NCBI RefSeq assembly: GCF_002872335.1 | Contig: NZ_NJAG01000018.1 | Span: 37,543 to 73,680, forward strand | Direction of reading: 5' to 3' | Length of the DNA stretch: 36,138 bases | From: Siphonobacter sp. BAB-5405 | GTDB lineage: Bacteria; Bacteroidota; Bacteroidia; Cytophagales; Spirosomataceae | Shown: positions 25,831 to 33,628 of the stretch, in pieces | Position numbering within the stretch: the first letter of the stretch is position 1 | Layout of the letters: each line of letters starts with the position of its first letter | Position numbers and translations under genes: made by a program | The notes under the pieces: generated by a model | What the model saw: the letters and a program-made list of their open reading frames with translations, nothing else | Database searches by the model: none | Told to the model about the DNA's origin: nothing

Positions 25831-26385
25831 CTATTTACGGATAAATTCAAATTCACCGCCTACGCCCAGACGTACGATGCGGGAAGGTTTGGACGGTTGC
25901 CAGCCTGCCGGGGCGGGTATCGTTTCCTGTACAGCCTGACGGATGTTTTCGGGAATGTCCGCCAATGTACGGGGTGAGGGCTGTCCTGCAATCGTAGCCA
26001 TCGTGGACACTAGCGGACGGCCAAAAGCCTGTACCAGATCCAGAATCGGGGATTTCTTTAATACTCGAATGGCCAGACTGCCGTCGGGACCCAGTACATT
26101 TTCGGCTACGTTTTTTCCCTTGGGAAAGATAACCGTAAGCGGATCTTCGGCGTATTCGATGAGGTCATACGCCAGTTCGGGTACGCGTACTACGTAGCGA
26201 TCCAGTACGGAGGTGTCCCATAAAAGTACAATTAATCCCTGGGTGGTGGGAATCTGACAGGTATCCCGGAGCAAGGCTACCGTTTCCGCACGGGTGGCGT
26301 CGCCACTTAGCCCCCAAACGGTGTCGGTGGGTTGCAGCAATAAACCCCCGTTGCGTACTACCTGCAGTGATGTTTTAAGATTCAT
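25831..26385 (-). CDS. YrdC/Sua5-fold protein lacking the KRSN tetrad
   Basis: This 184-residue protein aligns without gaps to TsaC/YrdC/Sua5 proteins, which make L-threonylcarbamoyladenylate for the t6A37 modification of tRNA. The N-terminal QPTDTVWGLSGDA and the PLTVIFPKG and LAIRVLKK segments are well kept. The nucleotide-binding positions are not. Where E. coli TsaC has KQRP..K, this protein has CQIPTTQ (C43, I45, Q49). Where the family has STSANxSG, it has STMATIAG (M129, T131, A133). All four residues of the KRSN tetrad are therefore replaced; I re-read both stretches from the DNA and the frame is intact. It may be a non-catalytic paralogue or bind another ligand. Annotating it simply as TsaC would be unsafe. 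Confidence 0.85.
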   Translation of the reverse strand: MNLKTSLQVVRNGGLLLQPTDTVWGLSGDATRAETVALLRDTCQIPTTQGLIVLLWDTSVLDRYVVRVPELAYDLIEYAEDPLTVIFPKGKNVAENVLGPDGSLAIRVLKKSPILDLVQAFGRPLVSTMATIAGQPSPRTLADIPENIRQAVQETIPAPAGWQPSKPSRIVRLGVGGEFEFIRK

Positions 26386-26478
26386 CCGACAAAAATACAG
26401 CCCGTTTACCGTTTTCGGTTATACTGGCGGGAGTCTTTCCCGGCAAAGTCATCCAGAAAGGCTCTGGTACAGAAAAAG

Positions 26479-27969
26479 CTATTCTTCGACTATTCGCGGA
26501 TGTTCGAGTCTGTACACGAAAAAAGCCTCACGGGTGGGTTGCTGACCCGTAGCCGAAAGTTTCCGGTAGCCCCAGCTCAGAAAATACGGGCCGTACCACG
26601 AAGCCAGTGAAGGATACGTATCACGATCCATGTTCTTCTTGAGTTCTTCGGAAAATAACTCGTACTCCTGCGGTTTACCCAGTGTCTTGCTGCCTTGAAT
26701 CTGCACGGCCCGTACTTTGTTTTCGTGCGAATACGTGAGCCGCAGGGTATCGCCTTCCGAGCTGAGTTGTACCTGTGGTCCGAGTACGTCCGTCGTCAAA
26801 TCTTTCAAATCCATCGAATTATCCCAGACGAAGCGACCCGAGGCATCCAGTCCGCACACCAACGCGTGGGTATATCGGTACGAATCGTAGCTACTGCGTC
26901 GGGGACGACTGACGACGAAAGGAGTCGTGGAAGCGGTGGTTTTCGCTTGCGGGAAATAGGCTTCGGCCACCAGCAAATACCCATGATCAGTCGGAACCGG
27001 ATCGTGAATCTGGAGCAGGTAGTGAAACCTGGGGTCTTTACCGCGTTTCTGCTGTTCGGCAATCCGGTTTTTTAGCCGTTCCTGCCGACTGGGTTTGAGG
27101 TAGTTGAAGAAATTCTGTAGTTCATGAAAAGGCACGTACCGAATCGCATCCGGTTCGGAGCCGTTGAGTTTAGTCAGGTACAGGCCCTGCGAATAATCCG
27201 AACAATTCAGCGAATAATTCCCAACCAGCAGGGATTCTCCGGTCTTCAGACGAACAATTTTGGCAGTAATCAGGCTTTTACCGGACTCGTCACTCAGCAT
27301 GGTTTTATGCAGGAGCCGACCGTCGTAATCGTACGATTGCAACTGAAGCTGACATTTACCTTTGCGGGTTAGTCGGCTAAAAACGTGGATTTGGTTGCTG
27401 CGTTCGTCTACATCCAGTTCATTGATCGACAGGTGAGAATCGTATAGTTCGGGCAGAGCCTTTGAACTTTTGTCGAAGAAACTAAAGGCCACTACGACCG
27501 GACGATCGTTGTACGTGCCCGCCAGAAAAGCTTTGTTTCCCAGTACTTTAAACTTGGAAACTTCGTCAATGGCCAGTACTTCGCCATCAATCATTTCCGT
27601 ATCACCCGTTTCCAGGTTGATTTTCCAGATTTGAATCTTTTCAGAATGTGGATCGCCGCAGAGCCAGTACAATTGCTCGTTGGTGTGGTAGGAGAGCAAA
27701 CCTTCGAAGGGATACTTGAGTTTGAATTCCGCTTCCCAGCGAAGTGCCAGCGTAGAATCGTACCGACTGAAATGGTATAAATGGGCGATACCCCGAAAGG
27801 GATCGTCTACGGTTTTAGTGATCAGTACGCCCTGTTTGCCGAGTGGCAGCACTTCAAAATCTTCCGATTTTTTTTCATCCCGCATAATTTCCAGCCGTCT
27901 GGAGGGCATCATTTGTGCTTCCAGCGTGCCCGCCAGGAGCCAGAAGCAGAAGAGTAAAAAACGAGTCAT
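26479..27969 (-). CDS. Secreted protein of unknown function (Bacteroidota type)
   Basis: I do not recognise a named family. The 496-residue protein has a signal peptide (MTRFLLFCFWLLAGTLEAQ, residues 1-19). The mature part is rich in aromatic and beta-strand-like segments, such as GLLSYHTNEQLYWLCGDPHS, and repeated patterns of 40-60 residues. This suggests a beta-propeller-like or WD/YncE-like fold, but no diagnostic motif is seen. Two short basic segments (KKRGKDPRF-like and RPRRSSYDSYRY) stand out. It probably sits in the periplasm or outer envelope. It is followed by the YrdC-fold gene at a 93-base gap and preceded by a terminator of the dgkA cluster, so it is probably its own unit. Confidence 0.65.
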   Translation of the reverse strand: MTRFLLFCFWLLAGTLEAQMMPSRRLEIMRDEKKSEDFEVLPLGKQGVLITKTVDDPFRGIAHLYHFSRYDSTLALRWEAEFKLKYPFEGLLSYHTNEQLYWLCGDPHSEKIQIWKINLETGDTEMIDGEVLAIDEVSKFKVLGNKAFLAGTYNDRPVVVAFSFFDKSSKALPELYDSHLSINELDVDERSNQIHVFSRLTRKGKCQLQLQSYDYDGRLLHKTMLSDESGKSLITAKIVRLKTGESLLVGNYSLNCSDYSQGLYLTKLNGSEPDAIRYVPFHELQNFFNYLKPSRQERLKNRIAEQQKRGKDPRFHYLLQIHDPVPTDHGYLLVAEAYFPQAKTTASTTPFVVSRPRRSSYDSYRYTHALVCGLDASGRFVWDNSMDLKDLTTDVLGPQVQLSSEGDTLRLTYSHENKVRAVQIQGSKTLGKPQEYELFSEELKKNMDRDTYPSLASWYGPYFLSWGYRKLSATGQQPTREAFFVYRLEHPRIVEE

Positions 27970-28045
27970 AGTCTTTGTCGCATCGTGGTACTGGAAGTGG
28001 TTAAGCGAATGTAAGCAGGATGGTCAGCTTTGGCAATAGCAGGTA

Positions 28046-28093
28046 ACAAAAGAATCAGCCCACCCGTGGTTTGGCTCCGGCGAGTGGGCTGAT
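28046..28093 (-). terminator. Terminator after the dgkA cluster
   Basis: ATCAGCCCAC (28054-28063) pairs perfectly with GTGGGCTGAT (28084-28093). On the minus strand the stem is followed by TTCTTTTGTT. It lies 17 bases past the dgkA stop codon. Confidence 0.8.
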
Positions 28094-28110
28094 CGACTGA
28101 AAATCAGTAG

Positions 28111-28584
28111 TTAGTAGATTTCTTCTTCCTCCGCTGGAAGGGGAATGCCCAGGTCAGTCATCCAGTCCTTCCAGGGAACATATTCCTTGAACGTCATCAC
28201 CCCAACAAACAAAGCAAAGAAAGCAGCTACCAGTACCGCCCCGGCGGCCAGGTCCTTAATTTCTCCAGCAATTTTCCGGTACTCAGGCGACACCATATCC
28301 ACAATCTTCTCGATGGCGGTATTAATGGCTTCGGTAATCCAGACCAGCACGATACACAGCACCAGATTAACCCAGTCGCGTTTGGTGATGTGGAGGTAAA
28401 AGCCCAGAAAAATGACGACTGCTGTAGCCAGAAAGTGAATACGGGCGTTGTTTTCCGAATAGACCATTACGCGTAGCCCTTTGCTGGCGTACCGGACACT
28501 TCGGAAAAACTTGGGAATATCAATGGGCATGGCTCTGGGCTGTACAGGTTTGCGAATGGACCAACGGTTAGTAGGATCGCTCAT
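28111..28584 (-). CDS. dgkA: DgkA-type diacylglycerol/undecaprenol kinase
   Basis: This small integral membrane kinase recycles diacylglycerol or, in many bacteria, undecaprenol. The 157-residue protein has the family core: ENNARIHF (E44-F51), then EAINTAIEKIVDMVSPEY (E85 onward), the most conserved DgkA motif, and KDLAAGAVLVAAFFAL. Three transmembrane helices lie at about residues 52-66, 70-86 and 110-130. A 25-residue N-terminal extension is present compared with the shortest homologues. The gene overlaps the end of the DUF1361 gene by 17 bases, so the two are probably translationally coupled. Lipid substrate specificity cannot be told from sequence. Confidence 0.92.
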   Translation of the reverse strand: MSDPTNRWSIRKPVQPRAMPIDIPKFFRSVRYASKGLRVMVYSENNARIHFLATAVVIFLGFYLHITKRDWVNLVLCIVLVWITEAINTAIEKIVDMVSPEYRKIAGEIKDLAAGAVLVAAFFALFVGVMTFKEYVPWKDWMTDLGIPLPAEEEEIY

Positions 28585-29203
28585 TCTCCATCAAACTTAA
28601 AAGCATCAGGTACGAAATTCCAAGAAGTACCGAAAATTCAAGGGTCATCAGCATCGCCTGTTTACTGACCAGACTTTCCATAATCTGCCGCACGAGTAAG
28701 GTCGGATGGGTAAACGGGTGCCAGCTGTTGAGGCGTTTCACCCGGCCCAGATAAATACCGAAACTACTGAGGGGCAGGGTGGCCAACATCAGATAATCAG
28801 CCCAGCGGGGTATGATTCGCAGCAGATTTTTTCGCATCCAGTGAAAGGAAAGCAATCCGCAGAGCAAACTCACAAAGGCATAACTGAAAATCATCACCGC
28901 ATCGTGCCAGACGGGAATGCCCATCGTGTTCTGAATGTGAATCAGATCCGTAATCACGTAGGGAGCATTCGGAAAAAACAGGAGCCAAAGCGTCCCGACG
29001 GCTACGAGTTTGAGTCGGGAAGGTTGATGCGTCAGTTTTTCGAACCAGAGCGAAAATACGAGCGGAAGCCAGGCCAGAAACAGATTCCAGTTGATCATAA
29101 CGTACCAGCCGCTCCGCAGCAGCCCGAAACGAATAACCAGAAAACTGGCAGAAAGCAGCGAGAGAGCCGTGAGGCTGGCGAGTTGAAATGTACGGGATTT
29201 CAT
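28568..29203 (-). CDS. DUF1361 membrane protein
   Basis: This 211-residue inner-membrane protein has about six to seven transmembrane segments. It carries the DUF1361 signature FPNAPYVITDLIHI (about residues 77-90) after a hydrophobic region rich in tryptophan and leucine. The family's function is unknown to me. It is translationally coupled to dgkA through a 17-base overlap and follows the DUF4173-like gene by 24 bases. Together the three look like one transcription unit dealing with the cell envelope. The shared operator-like site upstream of the DUF4173-like gene would regulate it too. Confidence 0.85.
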   Translation of the reverse strand: MKSRTFQLASLTALSLLSASFLVIRFGLLRSGWYVMINWNLFLAWLPLVFSLWFEKLTHQPSRLKLVAVGTLWLLFFPNAPYVITDLIHIQNTMGIPVWHDAVMIFSYAFVSLLCGLLSFHWMRKNLLRIIPRWADYLMLATLPLSSFGIYLGRVKRLNSWHPFTHPTLLVRQIMESLVSKQAMLMTLEFSVLLGISYLMLLSLMENERSY

Positions 29204-29227
29204 GGGTATGAAGTGGGAATGGATGAG

Positions 29228-30649
29228 TTACTTGGAAAGGGGATGGGTTTCGATGTACTGATTAATTTTCCAGTCGGCGTAATTCCAGGATTGCCAGGTG
29301 TGTGGGTTTTGCTTGTATTGCTTCTGAAAGGTTTGAGCCGATTCAAGCAAGTCAGCTTTCAGATCTAGTGACTCTGAGTAGACGTAAACAGATTCCTGCA
29401 GTTGAGGCAGATTATAGGGCAGAAACTCCTTGAGATACTCAAGGTCTAAGATTTGAGCCCTTGAAAGATTATAGGTTGTAATGATGCTTGTCCAGGGCAC
29501 AGCAGTGAATACAATAAGCGTGAAATAGCAGACCCAGCTATTGATTCTAAAAAGGAAAGCGATTGATTTTTTATAGTGAATTTTATAGAGCGTAGTGAAT
29601 AAACCACACCCCGTTTGGAAAAGCCAGAAATAAACCCCGATGCGTTTGAAGGTAAGTCCATTATTTTCAATGTAAAGCATATTGGTATAGGTCGTAACAC
29701 CCAGCAAAAGCAGATTCAGAAAAATCCAGGTGTAGGCCAATCGAATCAGTGTTCGATTTTTAGGAAAGAAGTTGAGGTTCTTGCGGAAGTAGAATAGCAT
29801 TAACGTGATCGCTAACAGGATACTGAAAATAAGCACATTGACGCTATCATGTACAGATTGGGAAAAATCATAAGCGGTTTGTTGTTGCTGACCTTTACTA
29901 AACATTAAACCTTCGAAAACCAAAAAAACGAGTAACAGTAGGTTCAGCATACCCAGCATCACAATGCCTTGCCGATATTCCCATTTCAGACCCAGTACCT
30001 GTCCCTTATAACGACCCCGGATACGACTGAGCGTGTTGGCAAGCTTCAAATCTGCCTCGGCAAAGACTTTAGCCGAATATGGGAATACCAGGGACGGAAG
30101 CCAGATGAATCCCACCATAGTTAAAAAGATATAATCGGTGTCCAGTACATACGAACGATCAAATAGACTGAAATCAGGGTTTGCCCAGTAGTAGAGTCCG
30201 TAAAAAACTAGCGTGACAAGGAATGGGAGCAGCAGCATCCGGAACTGTCGAAACAGTTGCCGATGCGTAGACCTATTGCTGGATGACGTCAGCCACTGTG
30301 AACTGGCCTGAAAAGAGGCAAGACCCAGGCTACTAAGAATGCCGTTAAAGGCTGACACATAGGGGGAAAGCTGGGTAACGGAGCTATAGCCTATCAGTAA
30401 GAAAACGGATACAACGTAAAGAATCAGCGTGTGGGAATGGCCATAATAAACGGCGGTAAATCCGGTTAGAAGAAAGCCTGCTGTAGTTAACTGCATGTTT
30501 CGTTCGCGAAACAAACCAGACTTTCGCCAGAGCACAAGAGCTAAAAGAAAAAGAGCAAACGCAAAATAATTAAGACCGGAGCCCTGCTCATAAAACAAAT
30601 AATTTTTCAACAGAACCGCAGTGACTAACAGATAGAAGGCCCGTGACAT
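29228..30649 (-). CDS. DUF4173/DUF4153-like multi-pass membrane protein
   Basis: This 473-residue protein has about a dozen transmembrane segments, starting at the N terminus. A central block near residues 330-400 (LTFKRIGVYFWLFQTGCGLF, then IAFLFRINSWVCYFTL and SIITTYNLSR) resembles the DUF4173/DUF4153 family of Bacteroidota and Firmicutes. The last 70 residues (from about 400) form a soluble tail with short helices. The function of the family is unknown to me. The ATG at 30647-30649 lies 21 bases downstream of a 17-bp inverted repeat that is also found before the regulator's operon. It heads the unit with the DUF1361 and dgkA genes. Confidence 0.75.
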   Translation of the reverse strand: MSRAFYLLVTAVLLKNYLFYEQGSGLNYFAFALFLLALVLWRKSGLFRERNMQLTTAGFLLTGFTAVYYGHSHTLILYVVSVFLLIGYSSVTQLSPYVSAFNGILSSLGLASFQASSQWLTSSSNRSTHRQLFRQFRMLLLPFLVTLVFYGLYYWANPDFSLFDRSYVLDTDYIFLTMVGFIWLPSLVFPYSAKVFAEADLKLANTLSRIRGRYKGQVLGLKWEYRQGIVMLGMLNLLLLVFLVFEGLMFSKGQQQQTAYDFSQSVHDSVNVLIFSILLAITLMLFYFRKNLNFFPKNRTLIRLAYTWIFLNLLLLGVTTYTNMLYIENNGLTFKRIGVYFWLFQTGCGLFTTLYKIHYKKSIAFLFRINSWVCYFTLIVFTAVPWTSIITTYNLSRAQILDLEYLKEFLPYNLPQLQESVYVYSESLDLKADLLESAQTFQKQYKQNPHTWQSWNYADWKINQYIETHPLSK

Positions 30650-30669
30650 AAGGTGGATTTTTAAAAAGT

Positions 30670-30686
30670 ACTTTGAATTACAAAGT
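30670..30686. promoter_or_regulatory. Putative HTH_34 operator, copy 2
   Basis: ACTTTG-AATTA-CAAAGT is an inverted repeat with 6-bp arms and a 5-bp spacer. The same arms and spacing occur at 31671-31687. It lies 21-37 bases before the start codon of the DUF4173-like gene, in the 53-base gap after the regulator's stop codon. Confidence 0.7.
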
Positions 30687-30702
30687 TGAAGTACAAAAAA
30701 AA

Positions 30703-31011
30703 TTAGGACTTGTTCGGTACGGATTTTAAAAGCATTTCCAGAGCGTCCAGGTGTTCCTGAAAGGCTTGACGACCGCTGAGGGTAGCCTGAAAGGACGTAT
30801 TGGGTTTACGGCCAATGAAGCCTTTGCGTACGGTTACGTACTGCACTTTTTCAAGGGCCGTCAGGTGGCTGGCCAGGTTCCCATCGGTTTGCTGCAGGGT
30901 TTCTTTAAGCGTGTTGAATTCCACCCAGTCGTTCACCATCAGCACCGACATGATGCCGAGCCGAACCCGGTTCTCAAACGCTTTATTTAACTGCTCAATT
31001 ACATTTTTCAT
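30703..31011 (-). CDS. Small winged-helix (HTH_34-type) transcriptional regulator
   Basis: This 102-residue regulator is a one-domain winged helix-turn-helix protein. RLGIMSVLMVNDWVEFNTLK is the first helix pair. DGNLASHLTALEKVQYV is the recognition helix and turn, a hallmark of the family. GRKPNTSFQATLSGRQAFQEH is the wing and the C-terminal helix. The ATG at 31009-31011 is chosen; the frame is open 68 codons upstream, but that part overlaps the membrane-protein gene and resembles nothing. Such regulators often lie beside a membrane protein and control it; here the partner gene ends 28 bases upstream. The two identical-arm inverted repeats nearby are the likely binding sites. Confidence 0.9.
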   Translation of the reverse strand: MKNVIEQLNKAFENRVRLGIMSVLMVNDWVEFNTLKETLQQTDGNLASHLTALEKVQYVTVRKGFIGRKPNTSFQATLSGRQAFQEHLDALEMLLKSVPNKS

Positions 31012-31039
31012 ACCACCAATCAGACCCGCTTGAGTCCGC

Positions 31040-31660
31040 TTAAGCTCCGTATTTCCGGTACAGAATAATGCCGTACAGAATGTGGAGTACTCCAAAACCC
31101 AGGGCCCAAAATAACAGGCTGGTGCCCGTTGCCGCAAACCAGCCGCAGATAATACCCAATAAAAGCTCGCAAAGCCCCAGATTTCGTACATCGCTGTGGG
31201 TATACTTACTGGCATTAATCAGAGCAAGGCCGTAAAAAATCAGTGTACTGGCGGCAATGAGTTCAGGGGCTCTGAACAAAAGAAAATAACAGAAAATCCC
31301 TCCCGTAGCTAAAGGAATGGCCAGATTAACGAACAGCCGTTTCGACGTAGCATCCCAGAGTTTCCAGCCTTTAATCCGGGCCCGACGGTTCGTAAAATAA
31401 AAACCGCCAATGAGCGATAACAGCAGTACGCCGCCGAAGTTGACGATGAAAAACTGATAGAACCCATAGGGCCGATCGGCGAACGGCGTGGTGACCAGGG
31501 AAGGCGTACCTTCCAGAAATTTCCAGGCGGCTCCGGCTCCTACTAAGGCCACACTTCCCGCAAATATGCCGGATAATCCGCTTAAAGACAGGAAACGCGA
31601 GGACCGTTCCATCATCTGACGAATCTCAGACAAGTCGCGTAGAGGATCTTCTTGAATCAT
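31040..31660 (-). CDS. Membrane protein, partner of the HTH_34 regulator
   Basis: This 206-residue protein has about five to six transmembrane segments (about residues 22-42, 65-88, 108-128, 130-148 and 158-200). A short cytoplasmic N terminus (MIQEDPLRDLSEIRQMMERS) precedes them. Many small HTH_34-type regulators are encoded next to a protein with this layout. I do not know its function; sensing a membrane state and relaying it to the regulator is conceivable but not shown. The ATG at 31658-31660 is preferred to the TTG at 31684. A 17-bp inverted repeat lies 11-27 bases upstream of this ATG, so bound repressor would block expression. Confidence 0.8.
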   Translation of the reverse strand: MIQEDPLRDLSEIRQMMERSSRFLSLSGLSGIFAGSVALVGAGAAWKFLEGTPSLVTTPFADRPYGFYQFFIVNFGGVLLLSLIGGFYFTNRRARIKGWKLWDATSKRLFVNLAIPLATGGIFCYFLLFRAPELIAASTLIFYGLALINASKYTHSDVRNLGLCELLLGIICGWFAATGTSLLFWALGFGVLHILYGIILYRKYGA

Positions 31661-31670
31661 TTGCTGAAGT

Positions 31671-31687
31671 ACTTTGTATTGCAAAGT
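31671..31687. promoter_or_regulatory. Putative HTH_34 operator, copy 1
   Basis: ACTTTG-TATTG-CAAAGT shares both 6-bp arms and the 5-bp spacer with copy 2 (30670-30686); here a seventh arm pair extends it to TACTTTG/CAAAGTA. It lies directly upstream of the membrane protein/regulator unit, pointing to autoregulation. Confidence 0.72.
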
Positions 31688-31755
31688 AAACGGAAGAAAG
31701 TTTTACAAGTCAAGCGTATCGGCAAAAGTTTTTTGCAGGCCGTGAAAATGACACC

Positions 31756-32610
31756 TTACTTTTTCTGACCCATCCACAAGCCAACCAGTACCAGCACCGT
31801 GCCCAGCCCCGTGTACCAGCTAAACGGTTCGCCGAGTAAAAAGGTCGCATAAGCGAAGCCAAATACGGGGCAGAGGAAAAGAAATAAGGAGGCTCGTACG
31901 GCATCGGTATGCAGCAGTTTCAACCATAACTGTACCGCCAGTACAGATACGAAGATGGTGAGCCAGACTTCCGAAGCCCAGAAACGTGTGTCGAAAAGAT
32001 TAGGTTTTTCGTGGAATACAAACACCAGCGGTAGACAGATCAAACCCGCCATCAGCGTTTGCCAGCCATTGATACTGCTCCGTGAAAGTTTCCAGTCAAT
32101 GCCCGAAAAGTAGATCGTAGCGACGGAGTAGGAAAGCATACTCAGAAAAAGTAGCAGGAGTCCCTGCGGGGTCGCGAAACTATTTTGCAGCAAAGGATAC
32201 GTAGCCAGAGCAACCCCAGCCATCCCCAGGGCAATGGCCGTCCATTGTTTGGAAGCTACTTTTTGTCCGGTCCAAAACGCGGATAAAACACTGATCAGCA
32301 GGGGATTTAAGGCAATGGCTAAACTGCCGATACCCGCCGCCACCTGTTTCATGGCAAACACAAACAGACTGAGATACACTACGGTATTCAGTAAACCAAA
32401 CGTCGCGATCTGTACCCATTCTTTGCCTTGGGGCAGGCGTTGTTTTTCAATGCCCAGGGCGTAGGCCAGGAGAAGGATGCCCGCCCCAAAATAGCGAATG
32501 TCAAACAACAGCATCGGTTCTGCCGATTGCAGACCGAATTTGGCGGCAACGGATGCCGAAGACCACAGGGCGGCGAACAGCAGGCCCGTACCCCAAAATG
32601 AATTTTTCAC
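31756..32610 (-). CDS. EamA/DMT family transporter
   Basis: This 284-residue inner-membrane protein has ten predicted transmembrane helices in two EamA repeats. Repeat 1 begins with GLLFAALWSSASVAAKFGL and ends around the VYLSLFVFAMKQVAAG segment. Repeat 2 ends with the typical PVFGFAYATFLLGEPFSW motif. The substrate is unknown; DMT members export amino acids, nucleobase-like metabolites and sugars. The start codon is GTG at 32608-32610; no in-frame ATG lies upstream of the first helix. It follows the aguB gene but is separated from it by a terminator. Confidence 0.9.
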   Translation of the reverse strand: MKNSFWGTGLLFAALWSSASVAAKFGLQSAEPMLLFDIRYFGAGILLLAYALGIEKQRLPQGKEWVQIATFGLLNTVVYLSLFVFAMKQVAAGIGSLAIALNPLLISVLSAFWTGQKVASKQWTAIALGMAGVALATYPLLQNSFATPQGLLLLFLSMLSYSVATIYFSGIDWKLSRSSINGWQTLMAGLICLPLVFVFHEKPNLFDTRFWASEVWLTIFVSVLAVQLWLKLLHTDAVRASLFLFLCPVFGFAYATFLLGEPFSWYTGLGTVLVLVGLWMGQKK

Positions 32611-32611
32611 A

Positions 32612-32647
32612 GGAAGAAAAAGAAAGGCGGAACCTTGATTCCGCCTT
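32612..32647 (-). terminator. Terminator after aguB
   Basis: AAGGCGGAA (32624-32632) pairs with TTCCGCCTT (32639-32647) around a 6-base loop. Read on the minus strand it is followed by a run of T and C with TTTTT. It lies between the aguB stop and the DMT transporter start. Confidence 0.8.
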
Positions 32648-32656
32648 CGTCAATAC

Positions 32657-33529
32657 TTATTCGTCAATAAATCGTTTCGTAATGGGCTGGTAGGAATCAA
32701 TCCGGCGGTCGCGGAAGTACGGCCAGGTCGTACGAATGCGGTCGGCTGCTTCTAGGTCCAGTTCCTGCACGTGTACCGTCTCTACTTCGTGCGGAGCCAG
32801 ATATAGCAAACCACCGTGGGGTTTGGCAATGAAACTACCGCCCCAGAATTGCTGATCGGCTTCCCGACCCACGCGGTTCACCGACACAACGTAGACGCCG
32901 TTCGCTACCGCGTGACTCCGCTGAATGGTCTGCCAGGCATCGTACTGCTCCTGATTCACCTGAGCGTCCGTTTCGTTCACGTCCCAGCCGATGGCCGTGG
33001 GGTAGAAGAGAATTTCGGCACCCATCAGAGCCGTAATCCGGGAAGCTTCGGGATACCACTGGTCCCAGCAGATCAGGATGCCAATTTTGGCAAACTTGGT
33101 ATCGAAAACCTTGTAACCCAGGTCGCCGGGCGTAAAGTAAAATTTCTCGTAATAGCCCGGATCATCAGGAATGTGCATTTTCCGGTATTTGCCCAGATAC
33201 GTACCGTCGGCATCGAGCACGGCGGTGGTATTGTGGTACAGTCCGGCGGCTCGTTTTTCGAACAGCGAAGCCACAATGACGACGCCCAGTTCAGCGGCGA
33301 GCTTGCTCATGCGATCGGTCGTAGGACCGGGAATAGATTCAGCCAGCGAAAAATTGTGGTGATCTTCTACATCGCAGAAGTACAGCGACGTAAACAATTC
33401 CTGCAAACAGACAATCTGAGCCCCCTTGGCGGCGGCTTCGCGGATGCCCGCTTCGGCTTTCTGAATATTGGCTTCAACGTCCGCAACATTGGACATCTGA
33501 ACCAGACCTACGTTAACTTTTTTATTCAT
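32657..33529 (-). CDS. aguB: N-carbamoylputrescine amidase (nitrilase superfamily)
   Basis: AguB hydrolyses N-carbamoylputrescine to putrescine in the agmatine route of polyamine synthesis, in the cytosol. The 290-residue protein has the nitrilase catalytic triad: E44 in CLQELFTSLY, K117 in KMHIPDDPGYYEK, and C154 in LICWDQWYPEA. The YYEKFYFTPGD and AIGWDVNE segments are typical of the AguB subgroup rather than of general nitrilases. Its usual partner, agmatine deiminase (AguA), is not in this window. A free-standing amidase is common in Bacteroidota, but related carbamoyl amidases cannot be fully excluded. Confidence 0.9.
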   Translation of the reverse strand: MNKKVNVGLVQMSNVADVEANIQKAEAGIREAAAKGAQIVCLQELFTSLYFCDVEDHHNFSLAESIPGPTTDRMSKLAAELGVVIVASLFEKRAAGLYHNTTAVLDADGTYLGKYRKMHIPDDPGYYEKFYFTPGDLGYKVFDTKFAKIGILICWDQWYPEASRITALMGAEILFYPTAIGWDVNETDAQVNQEQYDAWQTIQRSHAVANGVYVVSVNRVGREADQQFWGGSFIAKPHGGLLYLAPHEVETVHVQELDLEAADRIRTTWPYFRDRRIDSYQPITKRFIDE

Positions 33530-33569
33530 TTCGTTGATAAAAGAATTCCGACTTTGAGTTGATTACCCG

Positions 33570-33605
33570 AAAAACGCTTCTTTACAAACGTGAGCGTAGC
33601 GTTTT
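33570..33605 (-). terminator. Possible terminator after polX
   Basis: AAAACGCT (33571-33578) pairs with AGCGTTTT (33598-33605) around a 19-base loop. On the minus strand a TTTTT tract follows. The long loop makes it weaker than the others. It lies 24 bases past the polX stop. Confidence 0.5.
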
Positions 33606-33628
33606 GGTTCCGAAAAACCGGATGGCTT

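Noticed and set aside
28706-29368. 220-codon frame (+) antisense to the DUF1361 gene and the end of the DUF4173-like gene
   Set aside because: It mirrors well-supported membrane-protein genes on the other strand and has a low-complexity, charged composition typical of antisense frames.
30703-31215. Longer reading of the HTH_34 regulator starting at 31215
   Set aside because: The extra 68 codons overlap the upstream membrane-protein gene and do not resemble a regulator; the ATG at 31011 fits the family.
32816-33562. 248-codon frame (+) antisense to aguB
   Set aside because: The opposite strand encodes a full nitrilase-type enzyme with intact catalytic residues; the antisense frame resembles nothing.
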